From JABDQW01 sp942492025 (lineage in GTDB: Bacteria > Pseudomonadota > Gammaproteobacteria > SZUA-229), in NCBI GenBank assembly GCA_942492025.1, contig CALODJ010000008.1, forward strand, positions 186,001 through 250,000: a stretch of DNA of 64,000 bases, given 5' to 3'. The notes beneath the pieces are model-generated. The model was not told the origin of the DNA. It did no database searches and saw nothing but the letters and a program-made list of their open reading frames with translations. The translations under genes were made by a program, and so were the position numbers. Below, piece after piece: positions 27,354 to 35,619 of this stretch (positions within the stretch are counted from its first letter, which is position 1; each line of letters starts with the position of its first letter).

Positions 27354-27424
27354 GTAGGGTGCGCCGTGCGCACCACGAGTGATGAATTAGACAGGTTGGT
27401 TTTGGTGCGCACGGCGCGCCCTAC
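27354..27424. repeat. GTAGGGTGCGCCGTGCGCAC palindromic repeat pair
   Basis: Left arm at 27354-27374 and inverted right arm at 27404-27424, with one mismatch and a 29-base middle. The same 21-base arm occurs at 10118, 29464 (arms fused), 32553/32599 and 45231. Confidence 0.8.
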
Positions 27425-27528
27425 CGTTCAAAGCCAGTTTCACAGCATAAATGTCAAAATTACTTTGTGCACTTTGCGGTAACTGGCTGCCATCTACATT
27501 GAAAGCCCATACAACAATACACGTTTTT

Positions 27529-27868
27529 CTATTCCCACCAATGCTTTTTCGCGTGCTTGTTCTTTTCGCGCAGTTGCTTGTACAGCTCTTTTTCATCAGC
27601 CGACAGTTTTTCCGGGATATGCACCTGCAGCCGAATATTGAGATTACCACGCATGGGCGCACCGAAAACAGGCAGCCCCTTGCCTTTGAGCCGCAGCACT
27701 TCATCCGGCTGAGAGCCCGCCGGGATCTTGACTTCCACCTGTCCGTCCGGGGTTGGAATTTGTATTTTTGTGCCCAATACCGCATCGGGAATTTCAATGT
27801 GCTCGACGCGCCACAGATCGGCACCGTGACGTTCGAAACGCGAATCCGGTTTGCTCCTGACCACAACT
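27529..27868 (-). pseudogene. DnaJ C-terminal fragment, out of frame with the upstream part
   Basis: Continues the DnaJ-like sequence of the gene upstream in another frame: VVRSKPDSRFERHGADLWRV, IPDAVLGTKIQIPTPDGQ, VKIPAGSQPDEVLRLKGKGL, ending with the dimerisation segment LSADEKELYKQLREK. This is substrate-binding domain II of DnaJ. A single missing T in the TTTT run at 27869-27872 separates it from the preceding GPPGDF and stop; with one more T the frame reads GDFLVVVRSKPD without interruption. An internal GTG at 27862-27864 could in principle start a 111-residue product. Confidence 0.75.
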
Positions 27869-29249
27869 AAAAGTCACCCGGTGGGCCACTGGGATCGCTG
27901 CTGGGCAAGCCATGTCCCGGTATACGCAGCGCGGCACCTTCATCGACACCGGCAGGTATGGTCACCTTGAGTTTGTCCTCCTGGTTGATTTCGCCGCTGC
28001 CGTTACAGTTTTCGCACGGGTGATCGATAAATGCACCCTGACCATGACAGACCGGGCAGGCCGTGATTTGCTGGAAACTGATCGTGCCCTGCTCTTTGGA
28101 TTCCTTGCGCGTGGTCACCTGCTGACCGGTGCCGTTGCAGGCCGCGCATTGACGCGGCGCCGTACCCGGTTTAGCACCGCTACCATGACAGCTTGGACAG
28201 ATGACCGGACGGTTGAAACGCACGGTTTCATCGCCGCCGGTATTGATTTTTTCCAGCGGGACGACCAGCCGGACTTCGAGATCGCCGCCTTTGGTCGGAC
28301 CACCGACAAACACAATCCGGTCGATATCCTTACTGGTGATACTGGCATCGTGCAAGGCCTGCTCAATGGGACCACGGCAGCGTTGCACCACGTCATTGAC
28401 CTGGCGTTCGAGTTCAGTGCGCGTCAGGTCCATATCAAGATGCTCGGGTTCGCCGGCAACAGCCGTCAGATAGGGCAACGTGATATGCGTGGTCGTGCTG
28501 CTCGAAAGTTCGATTTTTGCAACCTCGGCCGCTTCCTTCAGGCGGGCCATCGCTTTGGCATCACTATGAACATCGACACCGGTATCCTGCTGGAATTTGT
28601 CGACGATATACTCAACCAGGTTATGGTCCATGTCGGTACCGCCGAGCCGGGTATCGCCACTGGTCGCCTTGACCTCGAACACGCCTTTGCCAAACTCCAT
28701 GATGGTCACATCCAGCGTGCCACCACCGAAATCGATCACGGCGATGCGCAGTTCTTCACCGGCACGATCGAGACCGTAGGCCAGCGATGCCGCCGTTGGC
28801 TCGTTGATCAGGCGTGCGACTTCGAGCCCGGCGATACGACAGGCATCCTTGGTTGCACTGCGCTGGTTGTCATCGAAATAGGCAGGCACCGTGACCACGG
28901 CCTGCGTGACTGGTTCACCGAGGTAGGCTTCGGCATCGTTCTTGATCTTCTGCAACAGAAACGCCGACAGCTGCTCGGGTGAAAAGCTTTTATCGTGCAA
29001 CTGGATCTGTTCACGCTGACCCATGCTGCGCTTGAACGCGGTGGCAGTGCCATCCGGGTTGGCCACCGCCTGACGCCGCGCCGGTTCCCCGATCAGCGTC
29101 TGGCCGTCAGGCATGACCGCGACATAGCTGGGAAAGGCCTTACCGCCGATACTGATGCCTTCGGCACTCGGAATAATCACAGGCCGGCCACCGCGTAATA
29201 CGGCGGCGGCCGAATTCGAGGTCCCCAGATCTATGCCAATAATTGCCAT
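27867..29249 (-). pseudogene. DnaK/DnaJ chimera: Hsp70 ATPase domain joined to DnaJ zinc-finger region
   Basis: Residues 1-320 are an Hsp70 nucleotide-binding domain: GIDLGTSNSAAAV, VTVPAYFDDNQR, INEPTAASLAYGL, VIDFGGGTLDVTI, and IDRIVFVGGPTK. At residue 320/321 (28289/28290) the sequence switches in frame to DnaJ (GGDLEVRLVVPLEKI) and continues through four zinc motifs CPSCHGSG, CAACNGTG, CPVCHGQG and CENCNGSG into IPAGVDEGAALRIPG. Lost are the Hsp70 peptide-binding domain and lid and the DnaJ J-domain and G/F region. The Hsp70 part (KIELSSSTTTHITLP, HLDMDLTR) resembles the accessory type seen next to hsp20 rather than the main DnaK. The likely origin is a deletion between adjacent dnaK and dnaJ genes. 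A frameshift then ends the frame before the last DnaJ domain. Confidence 0.8.
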
Positions 29250-29332
29250 GAGTGATCCTTGTCGTTAATACTTCAAAAGGATGTGAGCATTACCATCTGA
29301 CGTAAATGGCACACACTTAAGCCATAATTTAA

Positions 29333-29411
29333 GTCATTGCGAGCGTTAGCGTGGCAATCTATTGGCGTCTGTTGCCTATCAGCCAGAAATTGCTTCGTAC
29401 CTCGCAATGAC
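29333..29411. repeat. GTCATTGCGAG...CTCGCAATGAC repeat, copy 1
   Basis: Inverted ends GTCATTGCGAG and CTCGCAATGAC bracket 57 bases that contain GCTTCGTAC. This kind of intergenic repeat is widespread in bacteria. It lies upstream of the dnaK-like gene; copies or remnants are at 45872-45951 and about 37770-37846. The bases after both full copies also match (TTTACTG...GTGCATTTTC). Confidence 0.75.
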
Positions 29412-29463
29412 GTATTTACTGAAAAAATGTGCATTTTCGAAGGTAAAGCTTCGTGCTGCGACC

Positions 29464-29488
29464 GTAGGGTGCGCACGGCGCACCCTAC
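29464..29488. repeat. GTAGGGTGCGC-ACG-GCGCACCCTAC palindrome, fused-arm form
   Basis: A perfect 11 bp inverted repeat around a 3-base centre. It equals the outer parts of the two arms seen at 27354-27424 and 32553-32619 with everything between deleted. Confidence 0.75.
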
Positions 29489-29549
29489 GTATACTTCAAG
29501 CAGATGTGAACATTAACATCTGTCGCCAGATCTGTATGTATCTGACTAA

Positions 29550-29789
29550 ACCCCATTTCTCACCAGGCGGCGTTGAACACTGATAAGGCACTAATCCATT
29601 TAAGAGTATCCAGATGATCAAAAATACAGTGTGTCATTCAAATATGCCTATCACGGTTCAGGCTGGTCTTCGTGTCCGTAAGCTGGCTCTTCACTCAAAC
29701 CGTAGCTATTGCTACGCTTTTCGCTCCAGAGCGGCGCTTACGAACACGAATCCTGCGCCTGCTCCCGTGATCCTGGTGAGAAATGCGGG
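29550..29789. mobile_element. Miniature inverted-repeat element, copy 1 (240 bp)
   Basis: The left end ACCCCATTTCTCACCAGG and right end CCTGGTGAGAAATGCGGG are inverted repeats (two mismatches). They are flanked by CTAA (29546-29549) and CTAG (29790-29793). The right half (29650-29771) folds into a long imperfect hairpin with an inner CGTAGC/GCTACG stem. No gene is inside. It is about 90% identical by eye to copy 2 over the right half and less so in the middle of the left half. The right end lies directly behind the hsp20 stop codon. TIR layout and 4-base target suggest mobilisation by a transposase of the IS1380 kind, but no transposase gene is present in the window. Confidence 0.8.
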
Positions 29790-29794
29790 CTAGA

Positions 29795-30295
29795 TCACTC
29801 AACCTTGATACTTTGCCGTTTCGATTTGGTGACCTTGGGTAAGGTCAGTTCAAGAATGCCGTCCTTGAGTTTGGCCTTGGCCTTGCCTTCATCGACTTCG
29901 GCGGGCAGTGACAGTGTGCGCGAGTAACTGCCGCTGGAAATCTCGCAACGGTAATAGTCGCCCTTCTCTTCTTTTTCTTCGTGACTTGTGCTGCCTTTGA
30001 TGGTAACGGTGTTGCTGGTAACCGAGACATCGATATCCTTTTTATTAACACCGGGCAGCTCTGCCTTGACGATCACCGCATCATCACGCTCGATCACATC
30101 GACACTCGGTGTCTTGCCTTCGAAGGGCTGTGCCAGCCTGGAGAAAGAAGGCCACTCCGTACGATACGGCCGCATCCAGCCGCGCGGGAAATAGTTGTCG
30201 AACATACGCTCCATTTCTTCGAAGGGACTCAACACCTGGGCCGTTTCTACCTTCTTGACTTCCTGCTTGCCTTCCTTCTTCTCTTCACTCGCCAT
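29795..30295 (-). CDS. Small heat shock protein, Hsp20/alpha-crystallin family
   Basis: A 166-residue holdase chaperone that keeps denatured proteins soluble for refolding by DnaK. The alpha-crystallin domain spans residues about 58-150: TPSVDVIERDDAVIVKAELP, GVNKKDIDVSVTSNTVTIKG, and SRTLSLPAEVDEGKAKAKLK, with GILELTLPK before the C-terminal tail. The N-terminal 20 residues are highly charged (SEEKKEGKQEVKKVE). The start is the ATG at 30293-30295 with AGAGG 8 bases upstream. In the same direction as the dnaK/dnaJ remnant, it probably belonged to an accessory heat-shock cluster now split by the miniature element. Confidence 0.93.
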   Translation of the reverse strand: MASEEKKEGKQEVKKVETAQVLSPFEEMERMFDNYFPRGWMRPYRTEWPSFSRLAQPFEGKTPSVDVIERDDAVIVKAELPGVNKKDIDVSVTSNTVTIKGSTSHEEKEEKGDYYRCEISSGSYSRTLSLPAEVDEGKAKAKLKDGILELTLPKVTKSKRQSIKVE

Positions 30296-30304
30296 AACGT
30301 TCAC

Positions 30305-30652
30305 CTCTGGATAACTATGTGCCTGTTAAGCACTTGTGTTGTTCTGGGGAGCCGATTGTACGATGCTCGCTGATACCTGTACAGGTCGGGTACAGCGCGG
30401 GCGTTGATTTAATCCAAACGATGATGTTCGAGATTGAGTACAGCCTCAAACGCGTTCGTCGCCAGCCTGCATGCATATCTGTATGGTCTGATTGAAATGA
30501 TTTTTAGCCGAAAACACGCAAACAATACCTATGGGCTATTCAGCACATGTGCGCTTTGGCCTGGGCATAGTGCTCTCAGCGACATGTTTGCTTAACACCA
30601 CGAATTTGACAGCTTCGTTTCAATTATGATTTGCGGGTGTCCATATTAGTGA
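30305..30652. other. Intergenic region upstream of hsp20, no gene seen
   Basis: 348 bases between the hsp20 start and the amidohydrolase 3' end. I looked for a sigma-32 promoter (CTTGAA...CCCCAT) reading toward hsp20 and found no convincing one. A short CCTGTACAGG palindrome is at about 30377-30386. Confidence 0.5.
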
Positions 30653-32464
30653 TCAATACACTAACTCCTTATCGGGCTCATCAAGCGTTTCGATTCCGCC
30701 ATCGCTGTTGATGACCTTGTCTATGTGGTCGGGCGTGTGATCGAGACCGCAGAAATCGACTTGTATCAGCTCGCCCGGCGGATCCCAGTCCACCGCCTCC
30801 TCGTGAACGACCTTGCCGTTCATCATCGTGGCCAGCACATTGACATCGAGCAGCTGTTCCGGGACTTCGAAGAGGTTGCGGTCGAGTATGATCAGATCGG
30901 CCTTCTTACCCACCTCGATCGAACCGATCTTGTCTTCCATGTGCACCAGATAAGCGGAGTCGAGCGTGTATGACTTGATTGCGGTCGCCAGATCCACGGC
31001 CTCGTCGAGTGTCGGCAGCGCCGCGTCGCTACCCGGCGACTTACGCGTCATCGCGATATACATGTTGCGGAACGGGTTCAGATCGGTCACCGGGTAGGCT
31101 GCGCTGAAGCCAACACGCGCACCGGCATCGATCAGTGACTTGATGCGCAAGAAGCGCTGGACCTGTGCGTCGGTGGCCACCGCCATTACAGACGGAACGG
31201 GGTAGCCCTGCGACACCAGCAGATCCGCACCCACGTTGAGTTGCTTGAAACGCGGCAGATCATCGTCGTGCACGAACATGGTGTGGCCTGTGTTCAGGCG
31301 AACCTTGTCGTAACCCGCTTTGCGAACTTCTTCGAACCCATCCAACGCCCAGCGTACCGCGCGATCACCAATCGAGTGGGTGTGCACATCATAGCCCATC
31401 CCGGTCACTTCCAGCAGGACTTCCTTGAACTGCTCTGGTGGCAACGCGAGGAAGCCGCGCTCACCTTCCTTGCTCTCCTTATAGTCCTCGAGCATAGCTG
31501 CGGTGCGGTTGTCGGGGGCACCGTCGCCGTGTATTTTCATGAAGTTGACATTGAACAGATCCGACGAATACACCGGACCGAACTTCTTCAGTTCCGCCAT
31601 CGCGTCGGGGATGTTGTAGTCGCGCTCGATCATCGCACCGGCAATGACGCGAACGCTGAGCTCGCCGTTTTGCTCCAGCTCGTGAACCGCACTGAACATG
31701 GCTTCGGCCGAGCCCTCGAAGGTGGCCGCCTCAAAACTGGTGGTGACACCGTTACGGCTGGCGACATCGAGGATCTTCTCGGCGGTCTTCAGAATACTGT
31801 CCTTCTGGATCAGTTTGAGTTCCTTCACCATCCGCCAGATCGCCGCAGAGGTCTTCACCTCGCCGGTCAGCTGGCCCTTGTCGTCACGACCCCAGGCATC
31901 GACTGGATCTTTCTTATCGGCGGCGATGCCGCTCATTTCCAGCGCCTTGGAATTCGACCAGCCGCCGTGGCCGCCCTGGCCGATCATCAGGAAGGGCTTG
32001 TCGGCAATGATGGCATCGATCTGCTGGCGGGTGATCGTCACTGTGCCTTCAAAGGCACCGCCGAAAGAGAAATACGGACCGTCGGGATTTTCGGCGACGT
32101 AAGTTCTCAACGCCGCGAGCATCCTGTTTGGATCACCCTCGTTCGGAATCACCAGCCCGGACGAAAGCACCATCATCGGCAACAGGTGCATGTGGGTGTC
32201 GATGAAACCCGGCATCACCACCCTGCCACTGAGATTGCCGACGGTCGTGTTCTTGCCGATGAACGTCCTTGCGCCTTCGTTGTCGCCGACATAGACAATG
32301 TCGGTGCCGCGAATGGCGACCGCCTCTGCCCATGGCTGCTTTTCATTCACAGTGTAGATCTTTCCGTTCAGCACCACCGTGTCGGCCGGTTCCGTAGCGG
32401 CAAAGGTCGGCGCCGACAGCAGGATCAATATTGTGCTCAGAATGAGCTGATTCAGGATATTCAT
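30653..32464 (-). CDS. Secreted amidohydrolase, YtcJ-like
   Basis: A 603-residue protein with a clear signal peptide (MNILNQLILSTILILLSAP, cut near FAA). The metal-dependent hydrolase family 3 fold shows GRVVMPGFIDTHMHLLPMM (first metal HxH), GQGGHGGWSNSKALE, VHTHSIGDRAVRWALDGFEE, NTGHTMFVHDDDLPRF, and the C-terminal GSIEVGKKADLIILDRNLFE. Family members hydrolyse amide or ester bonds in exo-enzyme or formamidase-like reactions; the substrate here is unknown. The start is ATG 32462-32464 with GGAGACAAC upstream. A repeat at 32553-32619 and a remnant of a second amidohydrolase lie just upstream. Confidence 0.85.
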   Translation of the reverse strand: MNILNQLILSTILILLSAPTFAATEPADTVVLNGKIYTVNEKQPWAEAVAIRGTDIVYVGDNEGARTFIGKNTTVGNLSGRVVMPGFIDTHMHLLPMMVLSSGLVIPNEGDPNRMLAALRTYVAENPDGPYFSFGGAFEGTVTITRQQIDAIIADKPFLMIGQGGHGGWSNSKALEMSGIAADKKDPVDAWGRDDKGQLTGEVKTSAAIWRMVKELKLIQKDSILKTAEKILDVASRNGVTTSFEAATFEGSAEAMFSAVHELEQNGELSVRVIAGAMIERDYNIPDAMAELKKFGPVYSSDLFNVNFMKIHGDGAPDNRTAAMLEDYKESKEGERGFLALPPEQFKEVLLEVTGMGYDVHTHSIGDRAVRWALDGFEEVRKAGYDKVRLNTGHTMFVHDDDLPRFKQLNVGADLLVSQGYPVPSVMAVATDAQVQRFLRIKSLIDAGARVGFSAAYPVTDLNPFRNMYIAMTRKSPGSDAALPTLDEAVDLATAIKSYTLDSAYLVHMEDKIGSIEVGKKADLIILDRNLFEVPEQLLDVNVLATMMNGKVVHEEAVDWDPPGELIQVDFCGLDHTPDHIDKVINSDGGIETLDEPDKELVY

Positions 32465-32552
32465 GTTGTCTCCTACCGTATGGTTAGATACCGCGCTCGG
32501 TGACAAAAGATTCTCATTGGTCACCGAGCGCTTTTCTACTTTTTCTCCGTCT

Positions 32553-32619
32553 GTAGGGTGCGCCGTGCGCACCATGGATCATGTAGTTGCTGAACCACGG
32601 TGCGCACGGCGCACCCTAC
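32553..32619. repeat. GTAGGGTGCGCCGTGCGCAC palindromic repeat pair
   Basis: Arms at 32553-32573 and 32599-32619 are perfect inverted copies with 25 bases between them. Two bases later begins a solo terminal repeat of the miniature element (32622). Confidence 0.85.
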
Positions 32620-32621
32620 AA

Positions 32622-32642
32622 CTGGTGAGAAATGCGGGTTAG
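32622..32642. repeat. Solo right end of the miniature element
   Basis: CTGGTGAGAAATGCGGG followed by TTAG equals the right terminal repeat plus a CTAR-like target. It marks the point where the amidohydrolase remnant on the minus strand breaks off. Confidence 0.65.
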
Positions 32643-33130
32643 TGCTCTGCACATATACGTACCAATATCACAGGCCCGGCTGTGTGTGACGAAATCCCGG
32701 TTCGAGATCGCCTCACTCAGAATGTGATCAACCAGCTGGTCAAAACCCTGATTGTCCTGCCGAACCAGGCCGAGATTGTGTACCCTGGCCTTGATGTCGC
32801 CAACGCCAAAGAAAGCATCGTGCGCCACCTTGCCGTCAACCATGGTCAATATTACATTGGTTTTGTGGATATCATCGACTTTTTGGTCAAACGGATGCTC
32901 GTCAAGCCACCAGGTCGGCTTTCTTTACCACTACACCAGGCTGTGGCCACCACCGAGGCTCGCGGTACGAGTGGCCGTTTCGAGGCCAATGCGTTCGCCT
33001 TCCAGCGCAAACCCTACATTCTACTCCCGAACGGAAATGACGCGCCATCGCGTACTGCAGGTACTCCAGCGGCTTGCAGGTACTGATGGCCGAGGATGCC
33101 GGCCATGGCAGCACATCCATGTGCCGCACG
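32643..33130 (-). pseudogene. Remnant of a second amidohydrolase
   Basis: Minus-strand translation gives amidohydrolase-like pieces in shifting frames: GERIGLETATRTASLGGGHS, then KKADLV, then WLDEHPFDQKVDDIHKTNVI, LTMVDGKVAHDAFFGVGD. Relatives read as one frame, GxKADLVVxxxNPFDxxxDDIHxTxVxxTxVDGKVV. At least two frameshifts and stops are present, and everything before the last ~150 residues is missing. It is not a copy of the intact neighbour, whose equivalent region is different. Confidence 0.65.
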
Positions 33131-33156
33131 GAAATTCTGAATGAATCAGAGTTTCC

Positions 33157-33645
33157 TTAATTGTAAGTCTTAACACCCAGACCGCACTTTTTCAGAAGTG
33201 GTGAGGAGTGTCCTCGGCTTTCTTCAACGGCGCCATTCTTATGTAAAATATGATGAACGAATTCATGTTTGAGTGCTTCAATATCTGTTCTGGAATCCCG
33301 TTCCAGGACGATATCGTCCTCGTCGGTGTTTATCCATATCGTGCTTGCGACAGAGTGATAAAAGGCCCACGCACCGCCGAGACCCGCAAAAGAAAAGCTC
33401 CTGAATTCTACCGTTGGGCCTGGTGCAGTCATGCCCATGCAGGCCATCGTATCGACATATGCTTTTGAAATTCCCTCGAACTCAATATACATATCTTTTG
33501 ACGGTTTTAATGTCAATCCATACTTATCAATCAGTATTTTGTCAGTTGAATACTTTCTGTCACCTTTTTTACCGTTATCAACACTACATCCAGACAGCAC
33601 TGCACACAGACTTACAGCGATTATATTCCTGTATTTATATCTCAT
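33157..33645 (-). CDS. Predicted lipoprotein with an HExxH motif
   Basis: A 162-residue protein whose N-terminus (RNIIAVSLCAVLSGC) ends in a lipobox with Cys 20, so it should be lipid-anchored. Near the C-terminus EALKHEFVHHILHKNG has HEFVH, a zinc-metallopeptidase HExxH motif; a third ligand is not obvious. The middle has TMACMGMTAPGPTVEF and IWINTDEDDI. I do not recognise a named family. AT content is higher than in the core genes. It stands alone with no partner gene. Confidence 0.7.
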   Translation of the reverse strand: MRYKYRNIIAVSLCAVLSGCSVDNGKKGDRKYSTDKILIDKYGLTLKPSKDMYIEFEGISKAYVDTMACMGMTAPGPTVEFRSFSFAGLGGAWAFYHSVASTIWINTDEDDIVLERDSRTDIEALKHEFVHHILHKNGAVEESRGHSSPLLKKCGLGVKTYN

Positions 33646-33699
33646 TTAAGTGGTAACTAGCCAACAAACAACGCAGTTACCATAAGCACGCAAAGAACA

Positions 33700-33753
33700 G
33701 GCCAAAAATAAAAATCATTCTATAAACAACTAGCTATGGATTTTTATTTGGCC
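33700..33753. repeat. AT-rich inverted repeat in the gap 33646-33945
   Basis: GGCCAAAAATAAAAATC (33700-33716) and GGATTTTTATTTGGCC (33738-33753) can pair with a small bulge. Nothing else in this 300-base gap looks like a gene. Confidence 0.45.
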
Positions 33754-33925
33754 CGCACCGTGATCTCTGTAAATAACCTTTACACTTTTCGCTGATATTT
33801 GCGGACGGCGTTTGCACGGCCGTGCTGGAAGTATTTTTTTTCCATAAAATATCAGCAGGTTAACAACTGCTGATACAGTGTAAAGAAAAGACCAAAGCTT
33901 GCGTCCTCCCAAGAGGGAGAAAATA

Positions 33926-34292
33926 ATGAATGCGTAAAATCTGTATTGAAAACGGCGCTCAGCGCGCTGATGGTGGGTACAGCGTTATCCGTCTCGCCGG
34001 TTACCGCACGCGATGACTGTGACAGCATCACCTGCAAACGCATCGCCAGTTTACCCGCCTTGACGAACGATGATATCGACATATCATCGGCTGCAGAGAT
34101 CGTCGCTGACAGTCGCAACGGCAAGACGCTGGTCTACACCGACAGCGAAAACGAAAACCCTGGTTTTATCGACATCCGCAATCCGGCCAGGCCTCAACCA
34201 CCGGGTGCTGTTCCGACGTTTATAATAAAGGTGCAAACATCGCCGGCTTTATCAACGTGGCTGATGCTATGTTGGCCTATGGTGTAGGCTGA
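33926..34292 (+). pseudogene. Fragment of a secreted esterase/phytase-like protein joined to the end of a glutamate dehydrogenase gene
   Basis: GAGGGAG then ATG at 33926 begins a frame that stops after three codons. A shifted frame from about 33946 reads a signal peptide (KTALSALMVGTALSVSPVTA) and DISSAAEIVADSRNGKTLVY, GFIDIRNPARPQPPG, typical of N-termini of large choice-of-anchor/esterase-like secreted proteins. At about 34212 it breaks off. The next 78 bases in another frame read DVYNKGANIAGFINVADAML, AYGVG and stop (TGA 34290-34292), which is the C-terminus of NAD(P)-glutamate dehydrogenase (E. coli GdhA ends GANIAGFVKVADAMLAQGVI). Two unrelated genes therefore meet at one deletion point. 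Confidence 0.7.
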
Positions 34293-34346
34293 ACCGCCAA
34301 ATATAACGGCACTGTTCACCATCTATGCTCAATGCTAATCATTTCT

Positions 34347-35219
34347 TTAATCAATTTTACCTTCAAATAAATTCTTCTTTTTGCAGATAGATTCATGCAT
34401 ATGATTTCTGAATGTAAGCACGCGTGCAGTTCGTTTTAGATCAGGATGCAGTAATATCCAAAGCCCCAGATTATGCGAGGGATCAGGCTCACAATAGCGT
34501 TCCAGCAAGGGATCGACATCCCCCATGAAACAGGGCAGATATGATACCCCCAACCCTTCTTTGATGGCGGCCAGCGTTAACAGGGTATCGTCACTGTAGA
34601 AATTGTGCTTCTGTTCACCGCAGGAGTGGCGCGTCCATGACTTATGAAAATTGCAACACTCTACGCCAATCCACTTGGGTTCCGTATTGTCTTGTCTGAT
34701 TTGGGAAATATATTCACGACTGCCATATATAGTAGAGGCGACGGTCACCATCCTTTTACCGATCAATGTATCGGTTGGTGAATTGGTCAGTCGAATGGCG
34801 ACATCCGCTTCGCGTTGTGACAGACTTGAATCCAGGTTAGATACAATTATGTGAAGTTGGACGTTTGGATAATGTCGATTGAAACTGGCAAACATCGGCA
34901 TTAACACCGAAGTCGCCATGTTATTGATTACCGTGACCTTTAGTGGTCCAACCAGATTTGAATCAACCCCCAATACGGCACCATCGACGCTCAGTACTTC
35001 AGTTTCAATTCGGTTAGCGGCCAGCTTGACATTTTCTCCCGCCGGGGTGAGTTCATAGCCACCCTTTGTTCTTTCTATCAGGCGTGCTCCAAGCTTTTCC
35101 TCCAGCTTGCGCATACGACGGGAAACCGTTGAATGCTGTACATCTAATTGTTTTGCTGCACCGCTAATTGTGCCGGTACGTGCTACTGCCAGAAAAAGCC
35201 TTAAGTCATCCCAGTTCAT
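34347..35219 (-). CDS. LysR-family transcriptional regulator
   Basis: A 290-residue regulator. The N-terminal helix-turn-helix reads DDLRLFLAVARTGTISGAAK and QLDVQHSTVSRRMRKLEEKL; the effector domain starts near residue 75 (VGPLKVTVINNMATSVLMPM) and includes ADVAIRLTNSPTDTLIGKRM. The start at 35217-35219 (MNWDDLRL) is the usual one for this subgroup; an ATG 42 bases upstream is possible. It is divergent from the methyltransferase remnant, nitrilase and GFA gene, with 118 bases between, so it probably controls or controlled them. The co-inducer is unknown. Confidence 0.9.
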   Translation of the reverse strand: MNWDDLRLFLAVARTGTISGAAKQLDVQHSTVSRRMRKLEEKLGARLIERTKGGYELTPAGENVKLAANRIETEVLSVDGAVLGVDSNLVGPLKVTVINNMATSVLMPMFASFNRHYPNVQLHIIVSNLDSSLSQREADVAIRLTNSPTDTLIGKRMVTVASTIYGSREYISQIRQDNTEPKWIGVECCNFHKSWTRHSCGEQKHNFYSDDTLLTLAAIKEGLGVSYLPCFMGDVDPLLERYCEPDPSHNLGLWILLHPDLKRTARVLTFRNHMHESICKKKNLFEGKID

Positions 35220-35337
35220 CCCGAGTTCAGTACCTGTGCATTTTTGCACATTATGATTCATTTTTTAGCTAATTGTTAGCAGAAATAACCGGCGTAGACT
35301 GGTTAGTAATCCAAACAAAACACCAAGGGAGTGAACA

Positions 35338-35599
35338 ATGACCAGGAATCCGCCGGTATTTAATGCCACTCAATATAAGAAAACGACACATCAGCAGTGG
35401 GACCAGGCAGCCGAAGCATGGCATCGCTGGGGATTTTTATTATCGAGCTGGCTGGGCCCCGCCACTGAAACCATGATGGACATGTGTGAAACGAGCACGG
35501 GTAGCCTTAAAAGAGATAGAAGATGCTTCGGGTGAGTTTGAAACGCATGGCCATTTTGAAGGCCCTTGCGAAATGCTTATCGCAGTTGGCACCAGATAA
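35338..35599 (+). pseudogene. SAM-dependent methyltransferase with its middle deleted
   Basis: The first ~55 codons from ATG 35338 read as the start of a class I methyltransferase (YKKTTHQQWDQAAEAWHRWG, LLSSWLGPATETMMDM). After about 35495 only the end remains, in another frame: VALKEIEDASGEFETHGHFE, GPCEMLIAVGTR and stop at 35597-35599. The SAM-binding core of roughly 180 residues is missing. It lies 20 bases ahead of the nitrilase start, presumably the former first gene of that operon. Confidence 0.75.
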
Positions 35600-35619
35600 A
35601 CAAACCTGAGGACAGCGTA

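Noticed and set aside
27912..28982. A 356-codon open frame on the plus strand opposite the DnaK/DnaJ chimera
   Set aside because: It is the antisense of a GC-rich coding sequence whose minus-strand product has clear Hsp70 and DnaJ motifs; the plus-strand product matches nothing I know.
30305..30420. Possible sigma-32 heat-shock promoter upstream of hsp20
   Set aside because: No pair of boxes close to CTTGAA and CCCCAT with acceptable spacing could be found.
31241..32503. A 420-codon open frame opposite the amidohydrolase
   Set aside because: The minus-strand protein has a signal peptide and all family motifs; the opposite frame is His- and Arg-rich shadow sequence.
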